NCBI GenBank assembly: GCA_035533075.1
Contig: DATLUO010000030.1
Location: 1-43,031 of the forward strand
From: Pirellulales bacterium
GTDB lineage: Bacteria; Planctomycetota; Planctomycetia; Pirellulales; JAICIG01
DNA length: 43,031 bases
Direction: 5' to 3'
The notes under the pieces are model-generated. The model ran no database searches and was not told where the DNA came from. It saw only the letters and a program-made list of their open reading frames with translations. The stretch's first letter is position 1. Every line of letters starts with the position of its first letter. The position numbers and the translations under genes were made by a program. This document shows, piece after piece, positions 27,183 to 34,162 of the stretch.

Positions 27183-27776
27183 ATGGGACGCAATCGCACG
27201 TGTAGGGTGGGACCAGGGAGCTTGCGAGCGCCGGCCCACCATGTTGAGGCGTCAGGCGTCAGGCGTCAGGCGTCAGACACAAGACGTGGCGCACGTCGCC
27301 CCGACGCCTCGAACCTGACGCCTGACGCCTTTGGTTGGTGGGCCGGCGCTCGCAAGCTCGCTGGTCCCACCCTACGGCGAGATCGCGCCCGGCGCGGCGC
27401 GGCACTGGTCGAGTTCGCGCTGGTGGCGCCGGTCTTCTTGTTGTTGTTGGTCGGCTCGGTCGAGTTTGGCCGGGCGATCATGGTGCAAGAGGCGCTCACC
27501 AACGCCTCGCGCGAAGGGGCGCGAGTCGGAATTCTGGACGGCGCCACGAGCTCCGACGTTTCCTCGGCCGTGAATACGTACCTCGCGGGCATGTCGATTT
27601 CCGGCGCCACCACGGCCGTGACACCGACCGACCCCGGTCTGTCGCCCGTCGGCACTCAGGTGACGGTGTCGGTCAGCATTCCCTACTCCACCGTCACCTG
27701 GGTGCCGTCGCCCTGGTTTCTCAAAAACGCCACGCTGACGGCCGTCACGGTGATGCAGCGTGCGACTTCGCAATAG
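27183..27776 (+). CDS. TadE-like protein with an N-terminal extension from a palindromic insertion
   Basis: The core is RRGAALVEFALVAPVFLLLL, then EFGRAIMVQEALTNASREGAR, the signature of TadE-like pseudopilins. It has one membrane helix and an extracytoplasmic C-terminal domain of about 100 residues ending in QRATSQ. The ATG at 27183 (MGRNRT) lies three bases after the TadG stop. Between it and the TadE core sits a 174-bp palindromic element (27202-27375). It is exactly 58 codons with no stop, so the protein gains about 58 basic, low-complexity residues: 197 in total against roughly 140 for the neighbouring copy. Without the element the gene would start MGRNRT and lead almost directly into the core. 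Whether the extension is tolerated in the membrane or translation starts internally is unknown. Confidence 0.75.
   Translation: MGRNRTCRVGPGSLRAPAHHVEASGVRRQASDTRRGARRPDASNLTPDAFGWWAGARKLAGPTLRRDRARRGAALVEFALVAPVFLLLLVGSVEFGRAIMVQEALTNASREGARVGILDGATSSDVSSAVNTYLAGMSISGATTAVTPTDPGLSPVGTQVTVSVSIPYSTVTWVPSPWFLKNATLTAVTVMQRATSQ
27202..27375. mobile_element. 174-bp palindromic (MITE-like) element with internal heptamer repeats
   Basis: The left arm at 27202-27241 begins GTAGGGTGGGACCAG. It is complementary over 40 bases to the right arm at 27336-27375, with a single internal mismatch and one at the inner end. Inside each arm are copies of a 7-base unit, GTCAGGC on the left and GCCTGAC on the right, so the inner part also pairs. 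The element encodes nothing. Its size, long terminal inverted repeats and lack of a transposase fit a miniature inverted-repeat element or REP-like repeat. No target-site duplication is obvious. It lies in frame within the first TadE-like gene. Confidence 0.8.
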
Positions 27777-27790
27777 AGGACGGACGTGAA

Positions 27791-28222
27791 ATGACATCCA
27801 ATCCTGCTCATCGGTCCAGTTGCCGCCGTGCAGCGCGGCGCGGAGCCGTCACCGTCGAGTTCGCGCTGGTGGCGCCGATTTTCTTTATGTTCGTACTCGG
27901 CGTTGTCGAGTTCACGCGGGCCATGATGGTCGAGTCGTTGTTGACGAATGCGGCCCACCTGGGCGCTCGGGCCGGCATCATCGATTCGGCGCAAACGTCC
28001 GACGTGACCACGGCGGTGACCAACTATCTCAGCGGCGCGGGCATTTCGGGCACGACCATCTCCGTGACGCCCAGCCCGCCCAGCAGCGCCGGCTATGGCC
28101 AGAACGTCACCGTGAAGGTGTCCGTGCCCTATTCGTCGGTAAGTTGGCTGCCGGCACCGGAGTACCTGAAAAGCGTCAATCTCACCGCCACTTCGATCAT
28201 GCGCCGCGAAACGGTGCAGTAG
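27791..28222 (+). CDS. TadE-like protein, second copy
   Basis: This is a 143-residue protein starting at the ATG at 27791, 15 bases after the first TadE gene. Residues 15-60 carry the family signature RRGAVTVEFALVAPIFFMF, then EFTRAMMVESLLTNAAHLGAR: one N-terminal membrane helix with the conserved Glu and the Asn-Ala-Ala turn. The C-terminal extracytoplasmic part (Ser/Thr/Val-rich, ending MRRETVQ) is clearly homologous to that of the first TadE-like protein, with the same YSxVxWxPxP motif. The pair therefore arose by tandem duplication. Unlike its neighbour it has no inserted element, so it shows what the normal start looks like. It is likely the last gene of the cluster. Confidence 0.85.
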   Translation: MTSNPAHRSSCRRAARRGAVTVEFALVAPIFFMFVLGVVEFTRAMMVESLLTNAAHLGARAGIIDSAQTSDVTTAVTNYLSGAGISGTTISVTPSPPSSAGYGQNVTVKVSVPYSSVSWLPAPEYLKSVNLTATSIMRRETVQ

Positions 28223-28267
28223 AAGGGTTCGGGGGTTCAGGGTTCAGAGACATTTGAATTGGCCTCT

Positions 28268-28369
28268 GCCTGACGCCTGACGCCTGACGCCTGACGCCTG
28301 ACGCCTGACGCCTGACGCCTGACGCCTGACGCCTGACGCCTGACGCCTGACGCCTGACGCCTGACGCCT
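28268..28369. repeat. (GCCTGAC)14 heptamer tandem repeat
   Basis: Fourteen perfect copies of GCCTGAC run from 28268 to 28365, followed by a partial GCCT. The same heptamer, or its complement, occurs in shorter runs inside the palindromic element at 27246-27335. The array lies about 45 bases after the second TadE gene and just before the duplicated lysA fragment. Reading frames through it are artefacts. Copy number is likely to vary by slippage. Confidence 0.95.
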
Positions 28370-28389
28370 CAGGGGCACCGTCGCCGGTC

Positions 28390-28627
28390 GAACCTTGCAC
28401 GCGGCCTTGCTAGGTTGGGTCTTTGCACCATCACCGCCGAGTTTCTCATGTCCGTCGCTGCTACTGAGTTTTCTACGCTCCGCACCGAGATCGCCGGCTG
28501 CCCGGTGGTCGAGTTGGCCCGCCGGTTCGGCACGACGACGTTTGTTTACGATGCCGGCAAGATCGGCCAGCGGATCGATGATCTGCGTGCCTTCGATTCC
28601 ATTCGCTATGCCCAAAAGGCCTGCTCG
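28390..28627 (+). pseudogene. Truncated duplicate of the lysA 5' end
   Basis: These 238 bases match 29623-29860 with about nine differences (roughly 96% identical). They include the 58-base leader, the ATG at 28448 and the first 60 codons of the lysA-like gene, through the PLP-lysine motif YAQKACS. Similarity stops abruptly at 28627, where the sequence changes to the start of another gene on the opposite strand. The frame continues only as nonsense into the peptidase gene. The differences are few and mostly silent, so the duplication is fairly recent. It cannot make a functional enzyme. Confidence 0.9.
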
Positions 28628-28737
28628 CCCAACAATCCGGCCAGCGCCACCCCACCGAATCCGCAAGCGGCCTGTTGCAGCACTTGCCGCCGCGTGGAGA
28701 CGTGTGGGACAGGAAAATGGCAATCGCAGTCGTGCAT
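28628..28737 (-). pseudogene. 5' fragment of a DUF1501-type (Tat-exported) gene
   Basis: On the minus strand, ATG at 28737 starts a short frame that reads MHDCDCHFPVPHVS, then TRRQVLQQAACGFGGVALAG, and LLG to the junction. RR-Q followed by AACGFG and a hydrophobic Ala/Leu stretch is the characteristic twin-arginine export start of planctomycete DUF1501 proteins. After about 36 codons it is cut where the duplicated lysA fragment begins (28627), so over 90% of the usual gene is missing. A possible -10 element lies upstream. The identification rests on the N-terminal motif only. Confidence 0.65.
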
Positions 28738-28778
28738 GACAAGCGGGACCGTGTCCGGAAGTTTTACGAGCGTACCTC

Positions 28779-28784
28779 ATTATA
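28779..28784 (-). promoter_or_regulatory. Possible -10 box of the DUF1501 relic
   Basis: TATAAT occurs on the minus strand about 42 bases upstream of the relic ATG at 28737. No convincing -35 was identified, and it could equally be chance in a locally AT-rich stretch. Confidence 0.25.
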
Positions 28785-28860
28785 TACAGCGCGCGGCCCA
28801 CCGATTTCGAGAAAGCGAGCGCTCGTTCCCAACACCCAGTCCGCTCGGTAGAATCTGGCG

Positions 28861-29574
28861 ATGGATGGAGCGAAGCGACAGATTCTGGCGATCGGCGGAT
28901 TGCCTTCCGAGGGCGATAACCGGCCACTATTCGAGTACCTATTGAACCTTGCCGGCAAGCCTGGGCCCGCAGTCGGGTTTATTTCCACGGCAAGAGGCGA
29001 TGCACCCACGACGCTGCAGCGATTCGATGAGATATTCGCTCCTCTCGATTGCCGACGTTCGCACCTCGGTTTCTTCGACCGCACTCCCAACTTGCACGAG
29101 TACGTCGCGGCTCAGGATGTCATCATGGTCTGGGGCGGGAATACTAAAAGCATGCTGGGGGTCTGGCGCGAGTGGGGAATGCCCGATATCCTCCGCCAGG
29201 CGTGGCTCCGCGGAACGGTCCTCGCCGGTGTGAGCGCGGGAGCGATCTGTTGGTTCGAGCAAGGACTGACCGATTCGTTTGCCGGCCGACTTCGCCCGCT
29301 GGCTTGTCTTGGGTTTCTGCCGGGAAGCTGTTGCCCGCATTACGACGGCGAGATCGATCGCCGGCCCGCATACCACGAGCTCGTTCGACAAAACCTGCTG
29401 AAGCCGGGTATCGCAATCGAGGATGGGTCAGCCGTTTTATTCCAGGACCGTGCAGTTTGCCGTGTGGTCGCTCCGGCCGGAAAGGTCGGCGCCTGGACTG
29501 TCCGATCGGGCGGAACGGCCGACGGCGGAGATATTGTCGAACAACCGCTGATGGCTCAACGGCTCGAATTGTAG
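28861..29574 (+). CDS. Peptidase S51 (PepE/cyanophycinase-like) family protein
   Basis: This is a 237-residue cytosolic protein with the alpha/beta fold of the S51 family, whose members cleave Asp-X dipeptides (PepE) or cyanophycin. The visible motifs are a Gly-rich start (QILAIGGLPSEG), GGNTKSML at 92-99, the nucleophile elbow GVSAGA with Ser125 at 123-128, and CCPHYDGE with His160, matching the Ser/His arrangement of dipeptidase E. Its length equals PepE (about 230 residues) and is shorter than cyanophycinase. The C-terminus, with DGSAVLFQDRAV and a small beta end, is typical. No strong ribosome-binding site precedes the ATG at 28861. It sits between the truncated and intact lysA copies, apparently carried along by the duplication. 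The exact substrate cannot be told. Confidence 0.85.
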   Translation: MDGAKRQILAIGGLPSEGDNRPLFEYLLNLAGKPGPAVGFISTARGDAPTTLQRFDEIFAPLDCRRSHLGFFDRTPNLHEYVAAQDVIMVWGGNTKSMLGVWREWGMPDILRQAWLRGTVLAGVSAGAICWFEQGLTDSFAGRLRPLACLGFLPGSCCPHYDGEIDRRPAYHELVRQNLLKPGIAIEDGSAVLFQDRAVCRVVAPAGKVGAWTVRSGGTADGGDIVEQPLMAQRLEL

Positions 29575-29622
29575 CGAAGATTAGCGCTCGCGAAACATCA
29601 ATCGCTGTTCTGGGCGCCTGTT

Positions 29623-29860
29623 GAACCTTGCAGCGGGCCTTGCTAGGTTGGGTCTTTGCGCCATCACCGCCGAGTTTCTCATGTCCGTCGCTGCTAGTGA
29701 GTTTTCTACCCTCCGCACCGAGATCGCCGGCTGCCCGGTGGTCGAGTTGGCCCGCCGGTTCGGCACGCCGACGTTTGTTTACGATGCCGGCAAGATCGGC
29801 CAGCGGATCGATGATCTGCGTACCTTCGATTCCATTCGCTACGCCCAAAAGGCCTGCTCG
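29623..29860 (+). repeat. Intact copy of the 238-bp direct repeat (lysA 5' end)
   Basis: This is the parent of the truncated copy at 28390-28627, in the same orientation and offset by 1,233 bases. The repeat pair brackets the DUF1501 fragment and the peptidase gene. Homologous recombination between the copies would delete both. Confidence 0.9.
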
Positions 29861-30979
29861 AACATCGCCATTCTCGATTTCATGCGGCGGCGAGGCGTGC
29901 TGGTCGACGCGGTGAGCGCCGGCGAAATTGCCCGTGCGCGTGCCGCCGGCTACCCGACGCAGGGCAGTCCGCCGCCGATCGTCTACACCGCCGACATTTT
30001 CGATCGCGAGTCGCTCGAGGTGGTCGTCCGCGAAGGGATTCACGTCAACTGCGGCTCGCCCGACATGATCGATCAGCTCGGCGAGCGTGCTCCGGGGCGC
30101 GAGATCACCTTGCGTATCAATCCGGGCTTCGGTCACGGCCACAGCCAGAAGACGAACACCGGCGGCGAGCAATCGAAGCACGGCATCTGGCACGAGCAGC
30201 TTGCCGACGTGTTGCGGCGGGCCGACCATCATGGCCTTGGCGTCACCGGCCTGCACCTGCACATCGGGTCGGGGACCGATCTCGACCATCTCTCGCAGGT
30301 GTGCGGAGCGATGGAGCGGCTGGCCCGCGAAGTCGGCCGCTCGCTCAAGACCATCAGCGCCGGCGGCGGCCTGCCGGTGCCTTACAAAGCGGGCGAGACC
30401 TACGTCGATCTCGATGTCTATTACCAGCTTTGGGACGCCACTCGCAAGCGGCTGGAAGACGCTTTCGGGCACCGCATCCACTTGGAGATCGAGCCGGGCC
30501 GCTATTTGGTGGCCGAAAGCGGGTTCTTGATTACCGAAATCCGGGCCGTGAAGCAGATGGGCGCGCATCTCTTTTATCTGGTCGATGCCGGCTTCAACAA
30601 TCTGGCTCGGCCGATTTTGTACGGCTCGCACCATCCGATGTCGATTGTGCCGGCGAAGGTCGATGGCGGGCCGGCGGCGGGCGGCGATGCCCGGCGGCCG
30701 CGCGACGTGGTGGTGGGCGGCCCGTTGTGCGAGTCGGGCGATATTTTCACGCAATCGGAAGGCGGCTTCGTTTGCACGCGAAGTTTGCCGGCTGCCGAGG
30801 TCGGTGAGTTGTTGGCGATCGAGAACGCGGGAGCCTACGGCTTCGCGATGAGTTCCAACTACAACTCGAAGCCGCTGGCGGCCGAAGTGCTGATTCGCGA
30901 CGGCGCTGCCCAATTGATTCGCGAGCGGCAGACTTCGGAAGACATCCTCCGCGGCGAGCGGATTCCGCCAACCTCGTAG
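29681..30979 (+). CDS. lysA: PLP-dependent decarboxylase, LysA/diaminopimelate decarboxylase family
   Basis: The protein has 432 residues from the ATG at 29681; the frame is open a little further upstream. It is a fold-III PLP enzyme: the N-terminal barrel has Lys57 in YAQKACS (the PLP Schiff-base lysine), HIGSGTD at 194-200 and EPGRY at 271-275. The C-terminal beta domain has CESGDIF at 350-356, with the CExxD set that binds substrate and PLP across the dimer, and GAYGFAMSSNYN at the end. The likely reaction is meso-diaminopimelate to lysine. The spacing of motifs fits LysA, but related carboxynorspermidine or arginine decarboxylases share them. The order of residues around CESGD makes LysA most likely. 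It is not in an obvious operon and is flanked by the duplication. Confidence 0.85.
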   Translation: MSVAASEFSTLRTEIAGCPVVELARRFGTPTFVYDAGKIGQRIDDLRTFDSIRYAQKACSNIAILDFMRRRGVLVDAVSAGEIARARAAGYPTQGSPPPIVYTADIFDRESLEVVVREGIHVNCGSPDMIDQLGERAPGREITLRINPGFGHGHSQKTNTGGEQSKHGIWHEQLADVLRRADHHGLGVTGLHLHIGSGTDLDHLSQVCGAMERLAREVGRSLKTISAGGGLPVPYKAGETYVDLDVYYQLWDATRKRLEDAFGHRIHLEIEPGRYLVAESGFLITEIRAVKQMGAHLFYLVDAGFNNLARPILYGSHHPMSIVPAKVDGGPAAGGDARRPRDVVVGGPLCESGDIFTQSEGGFVCTRSLPAAEVGELLAIENAGAYGFAMSSNYNSKPLAAEVLIRDGAAQLIRERQTSEDILRGERIPPTS

Positions 30980-31016
30980 CAGCGTCCCCAAGCCGGCCGC
31001 AAGCTCGCGTGCGAAC

Positions 31017-31050
31017 CAAGCACTCGCAGTCAGCAAGCACTCGCAGTCAG
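31017..31050. repeat. Perfect 17-bp tandem duplication
   Basis: CAAGCACTCGCAGTCAG occurs twice in immediate succession (31017-31033 and 31034-31050). The second copy overlaps the stop codon of the minus-strand gene that ends at 31047. It looks like a recent slippage event between lysA and that gene. Confidence 0.9.
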
Positions 31051-31421
31051 GTTGCCTGTTTGGCCTGCATGCGGGCGGAGCCGACCCGGCCTTCGGTTTT
31101 GTCGCTGAATTTGATGCGACCGTGAAGCTTGATCGTGAAGCGGCGTCCCATGCCGTCGCCCGACCACTTTTCGAACTGTTGAGACGTATAGCGGCAAAAC
31201 TCGGCCGCGTCGTCGTAGTTGCCGAACTCGAAGCGTTCGATGACGACGTTGTTGTTGTCGTCTTTCAGGTCGGTCCCGCGCCGGCTGGCCACCTGTTTGC
31301 CGCGCACGCGTTTCGACCAAGCGCAAAACGTATGCGCGTGCTGCGGAATCATGGCCTTGGGATAGGTAAGCTGCACCGTCCAGGCCTCGCGCCGGCGGCC
31401 GCGGCCGAAAACATCGTCCAT
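31047..31421 (-). CDS. Small conserved-looking protein, unknown function
   Basis: The protein has 124 residues from the ATG at 31421, chosen because GAGGAA lies about seven bases upstream; an ATG 14 codons earlier lacks such a site. It is basic and soluble, without signal peptide or helix-rich motifs. The sequence has aromatic spots (WTVQLTYPKAM, AHTFCAWSKRV) and a patterned end (RRFTIKLHGRIKF). The stop lies in the 17-bp tandem duplication, so the C-terminus may have been slightly altered. It matches no family I can name. Confidence 0.55.
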   Translation of the reverse strand: MDDVFGRGRRREAWTVQLTYPKAMIPQHAHTFCAWSKRVRGKQVASRRGTDLKDDNNNVVIERFEFGNYDDAAEFCRYTSQQFEKWSGDGMGRRFTIKLHGRIKFSDKTEGRVGSARMQAKQAT

Positions 31422-31616
31422 CTGGCATTCCTCGTTCTGTCGGACCGTAGGTTGGTTTTTCACCGCCTTTCCATTCCAGCCTACGCTAAAACTCCCTTCC
31501 TGCCCACCGATTTATCACAGATTTGTCGCTCTGCCAGTGCAGGCCCGGCGAACCGTCCCAGACGAGCGAGTTCGCTCGGCAGTGGCTCTGCTTCGGCCGG
31601 CAAACCAGAGCCGAGC

Positions 31617-31826
31617 TCACTGGCCGTTGCCAAATCCGCCCCAGTGGCCGTAGGCGGGGCTGCCGAAGTAATTTTGGCCGCCAAAGCTCGCGCCGCCGAA
31701 CGTCATCGAAAGGCCGCCGGGTCCGAAACCGCCGGCAAAGCCCGACGGGGCAAAGCCGTAGACCGGCATGTAACCGATGCCGAAGCCAGGTCCATAAAAC
31801 GGCGAGCCAAAAAACGGTTGACCCAT
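31617..31826 (-). CDS. Gly/Phe/Tyr-rich small protein, possibly the end of a longer gene
   Basis: From the ATG at 31826 the frame encodes 69 residues, such as GQPFFGSPFYGPGFG and SMTFGGASFGGQNYFG, made almost only of Gly, Phe, Pro and Tyr. The same frame is open further upstream (HAGAGQFQGQRAAFGG), so the real start may be earlier; no ATG with a ribosome-binding site was found there. Secreted Gly/aromatic-rich proteins are frequent in planctomycetes. No function is assigned, and it may be a pseudogene remnant. Confidence 0.4.
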   Translation of the reverse strand: MGQPFFGSPFYGPGFGIGYMPVYGFAPSGFAGGFGPGGLSMTFGGASFGGQNYFGSPAYGHWGGFGNGQ

Positions 31827-32015
31827 GAAGCCATCTCCACCAAAAGCCGCCCGCTGACCCTGAAACTGCCCGGCACCCGCATGAGCCAAGTGCCGGCCGT
31901 GGAATCCCTGTTGTGCCGCGGCCTCTCGACGCTGGCTCCGGCGATCGCCGGATGGACGGCGTAGTCGCTTGCGACGCCGACTTGGCAGTCGAAGCAACTG
32001 TCGGATTACGCGGCC

Positions 32016-32384
32016 ATGATCTTGTCGAACACCGCGTTGGTGTTCGCTCCCTTCTTGCTCTACACATCCGTCTGCCTGGTGCTGGCACTTTGCTATCCGC
32101 AACGGCACCTGCGGCACTTCGGAGTGCGGTTTGGCGTCAACGCTGGCGTCTTGCTCAGCCTGCACCTGATTGCGATGTGGTTCAGCGCGATCGGCGGGCT
32201 GGGCGGGAGTGGCAGGGTTGTTATTTGGTCGTTCTCGATCGTGGGTGTCATGGTCCCCTTCATTCTCAGCGTCAGCCTTCTTCTTTGCCGCTCGCTGCTG
32301 AATGCGCCGCCGTTTTGGCGGATCCGATTTTCTTCTTTTGTCCCGTCGGGGTGTGTGTCCCACGGAGTTGGTCGCTCGCTTTGA
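32016..32384 (+). CDS. Small integral membrane protein, unknown function
   Basis: This is a 122-residue protein with three predicted membrane helices: residues 5-26 (ALVFAPFLLYTSVCLVLAL), about 42-62 (NAGVLLSLHLIAMWFSAI) and about 70-94 (IWSFSIVGVMVPFILSVSLLL). The C-terminal tail after the third helix is short and basic. The pattern of hydrophobic, Ser/Gly-containing helices is clearly coding, and the opposite-strand frames are shadows. No family motif is visible. It is convergent with the BON-domain gene. Confidence 0.65.
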   Translation: MILSNTALVFAPFLLYTSVCLVLALCYPQRHLRHFGVRFGVNAGVLLSLHLIAMWFSAIGGLGGSGRVVIWSFSIVGVMVPFILSVSLLLCRSLLNAPPFWRIRFSSFVPSGCVSHGVGRSL

Positions 32385-32428
32385 TTATACAGCCGCTGCC
32401 CGTCAGGCCCCAGCTCCGAGCAGGTGGA

Positions 32429-32521
32429 GTGGGGCGCCAGAGGCACGAACGTCTCGGCCAGTGCGGCGATCTTTCGCATCTGGCTGATGATGCCGCCCGT
32501 GTGCGCGCAGCCGGGCTGCAG
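32429..32521 (-). pseudogene. C-terminal scrap of a mandelate racemase/enolase superfamily gene
   Basis: On the minus strand about 31 codons read QPGCAHTGGIISQM, then RKIAALAETFVPLAPHS. This matches the barrel end of mandelate-racemase-like dehydratases, where (D/Q)xxHxGGIT...RKIAALAE...PLAPH is conserved. Nothing else of the enzyme is present on either side, so it is a decayed fragment. The assignment rests on a single motif pair. Confidence 0.45.
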
Positions 32522-32599
32522 TCTCGCTCTGAATGCACCGCCCCATACGTTTTTCACGGCCGAAATCAACGATTTTGCGCAGGCCAGCGCCGGGCTAAG

Positions 32600-33469
32600 C
32601 TAGGGGCGCGGTGGCGGCGGAACGTTTTCGAGAGCCTGAGGCGGGATATTGCCCGATCCCACTTCCACGCCCACATTGGGCGTTCCCGCCGAGGGAGCGC
32701 CCACGTTGGGCATCACCGCCGAGGGCGCCACGATGTTGTTTTGCACTCGATCGACGCCCGGCTCCATGAGGGCCAACGTTTCGGCAAGTTGCCGATCGTG
32801 ACTGCTGGCCGCGACGCCGCTGAGCACCACAGTCCGGCCGGCGACCGATGCCGAACCCGACATGTTTTGCACGCGGTTCAGCGTGCGCTGTAAGCTGCCG
32901 GCAATTTCCCTTGGAGCGGGCCCATTCGGTTGAAAACCGACGCGCACGGTGACCCGGCGGCCGCCGGCATTGCCCGACGCGGGTCGGTTCTGCGCGAACT
33001 GGTTTTGTCCCATTTGACCGGTGGCCTGCATTCCGCGCTGGCCGCCCGCATTGGTGAAGCTGCCGAACGTGGAAAGTCCGGTGCCTTGCAAGGCTCCGCG
33101 GCGGGCCTGGGAAAAAGCGCCGCTGGCGCCGTATTGCGACTGGCCCATCCCCGCTTGACTCGATCCCAAGAAGCCACGGTATCGCTGCCGTTGGCCGGAG
33201 CCAAGTTGCCGCGTGCCAAAGGTGCCTTGAACGCTGCGCTTGATGATGGAGGGCAGGCTTTGGGGCGACTGCGTCAGCGACTGCAAGCTGACGTTGTTGC
33301 CCGCTCCGAAGCCGGAGTTGCCGCCACCGAACCCTCCTCCGCCGCCCCCGCCGCCTCCGAAGCCGCCGCCCCCCATACCGCCGCCGCCTTGTTGCGCCAA
33401 GGCGGCGCTCGATGTCAATGACAACCAAAGCCCCACGAACAACCAAGACACCGAACGGACGTAGTTCAT
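32600..33469 (-). CDS. Secreted BON-domain protein with Gly-rich N-terminus
   Basis: The protein has 289 residues from the ATG at 33469 (MNYVRSVSWLFVGLWL); the frame is open upstream but that part looks non-coding. A signal peptide ends at about ALA-Q. A Gly-rich stretch of about 30 residues follows (GGGGMGGGGFGGG), then Gln/Ser-rich linkers. In the C-terminal half there is a BON domain of about 65 residues, VTVRVGFQPNG and then VQNNIVAPS, with the alternating strands and the V-x-L-x-G-V pattern of the family. BON domains bind phospholipid or act as periplasmic modules. It is downstream of the lipoprotein gene on the same strand, so envelope function is likely. The low-complexity region makes the exact length uncertain. 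Confidence 0.75.
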   Translation of the reverse strand: MNYVRSVSWLFVGLWLSLTSSAALAQQGGGGMGGGGFGGGGGGGGGFGGGNSGFGAGNNVSLQSLTQSPQSLPSIIKRSVQGTFGTRQLGSGQRQRYRGFLGSSQAGMGQSQYGASGAFSQARRGALQGTGLSTFGSFTNAGGQRGMQATGQMGQNQFAQNRPASGNAGGRRVTVRVGFQPNGPAPREIAGSLQRTLNRVQNMSGSASVAGRTVVLSGVAASSHDRQLAETLALMEPGVDRVQNNIVAPSAVMPNVGAPSAGTPNVGVEVGSGNIPPQALENVPPPPRP

Positions 33470-33510
33470 GCCAGCCACCGTCGAGGATAAGTCAAAGCCA
33501 ACGGGCTTCA

Positions 33511-33999
33511 TTATAGCGAGTCGGTTCCCTCGATGACCATAGGCATCCCGCCAGGGCCGCCGGCGGCCCTTTTGGCCGCGGCGGCGTCGTGGGCCGCGTC
33601 GATTTGGCGTGCTTCGCGGGCCGTGCGTTTGGGGATTCGGGTGCCACGCTCGACGGCGTGAAAGTCGTACTTGGCTTGCACGCTGCGGACCACGCCATGA
33701 TCGTAGTAGAGCGTCGCCTCCCAAGTCCCGTCGAAGGGCCAGACGCAATTCGTCTTGATCTGGTTGCACTGCAGATAGGGAATGCCGAGGTCGTTTTCAT
33801 AGGTACAGACGAAGCCGTGGATTTCCATGATTTCGCGGGCGTCTTCAATCGGCGTGCCGGGCGAAACGAGGGCTTCGACTCGTTTGAGCGTCAGGAACGA
33901 ATCTTCCGGCAAAAAGAAGCTGCTGCGGGGCACCGGAGTCTTGCACCCAACCAGCGAGAGGAGTGTGCAAACCAATAGGCCGATCTGCGGCATCCGCAT
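33511..33999 (-). CDS. Small secreted lipoprotein, unknown function
   Basis: The protein has 162 residues from the ATG at 33999. The start is chosen because MRMPQIGLLVCTLLSLVGCKTP gives a compact signal peptide with a lipobox (LVGC). Cleavage before the Cys and lipidation are predicted. The mature part contains VSPGTPIEDAREIMEIHGF and a Cys pair (CTYEND...LQCNQIK) that could form a disulfide, then a basic C-terminal helix. No enzyme family is recognised. The pattern of a short lipoprotein with an Arg/Lys-rich tail recurs in planctomycetes. It precedes the BON gene on the same strand with about 40 bases between them, so they may be cotranscribed. Confidence 0.65.
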   Translation of the reverse strand: MRMPQIGLLVCTLLSLVGCKTPVPRSSFFLPEDSFLTLKRVEALVSPGTPIEDAREIMEIHGFVCTYENDLGIPYLQCNQIKTNCVWPFDGTWEATLYYDHGVVRSVQAKYDFHAVERGTRIPKRTAREARQIDAAHDAAAAKRAAGGPGGMPMVIEGTDSL

Positions 34000-34162
34000 G
34001 GGAATTGCCTCTTGTGATGACGCGGTTATCTCTCTCCCGGCTATCAATCGTATCGGCTTTATCGATTGCGCCGGATAAGTCGGAAGTGACGGCGCGGCGT
34101 GCGACCTGGCAAGCTGCGTCAGGAGCAAGGAACAGAGCGACCGGGAGAAGCAGCGAGGCCTG

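Noticed and set aside
27246..28369. CRISPR array
   Set aside because: The repeats are direct 7-mers without spacers, and no cas genes are near.
28244..31036. Long minus-strand frames opposite peptidase and lysA
   Set aside because: They are shadows of genes with clear catalytic motifs. Only the short DUF1501 start at 28628-28737 was retained because it shows a specific family motif.
31444..31490. Imperfect 10-bp inverted repeat (CGTAGGTTGG / CCAGCCTACG)
   Set aside because: One mismatch and a 20-base loop without a T tract; too weak for a terminator or operator call.
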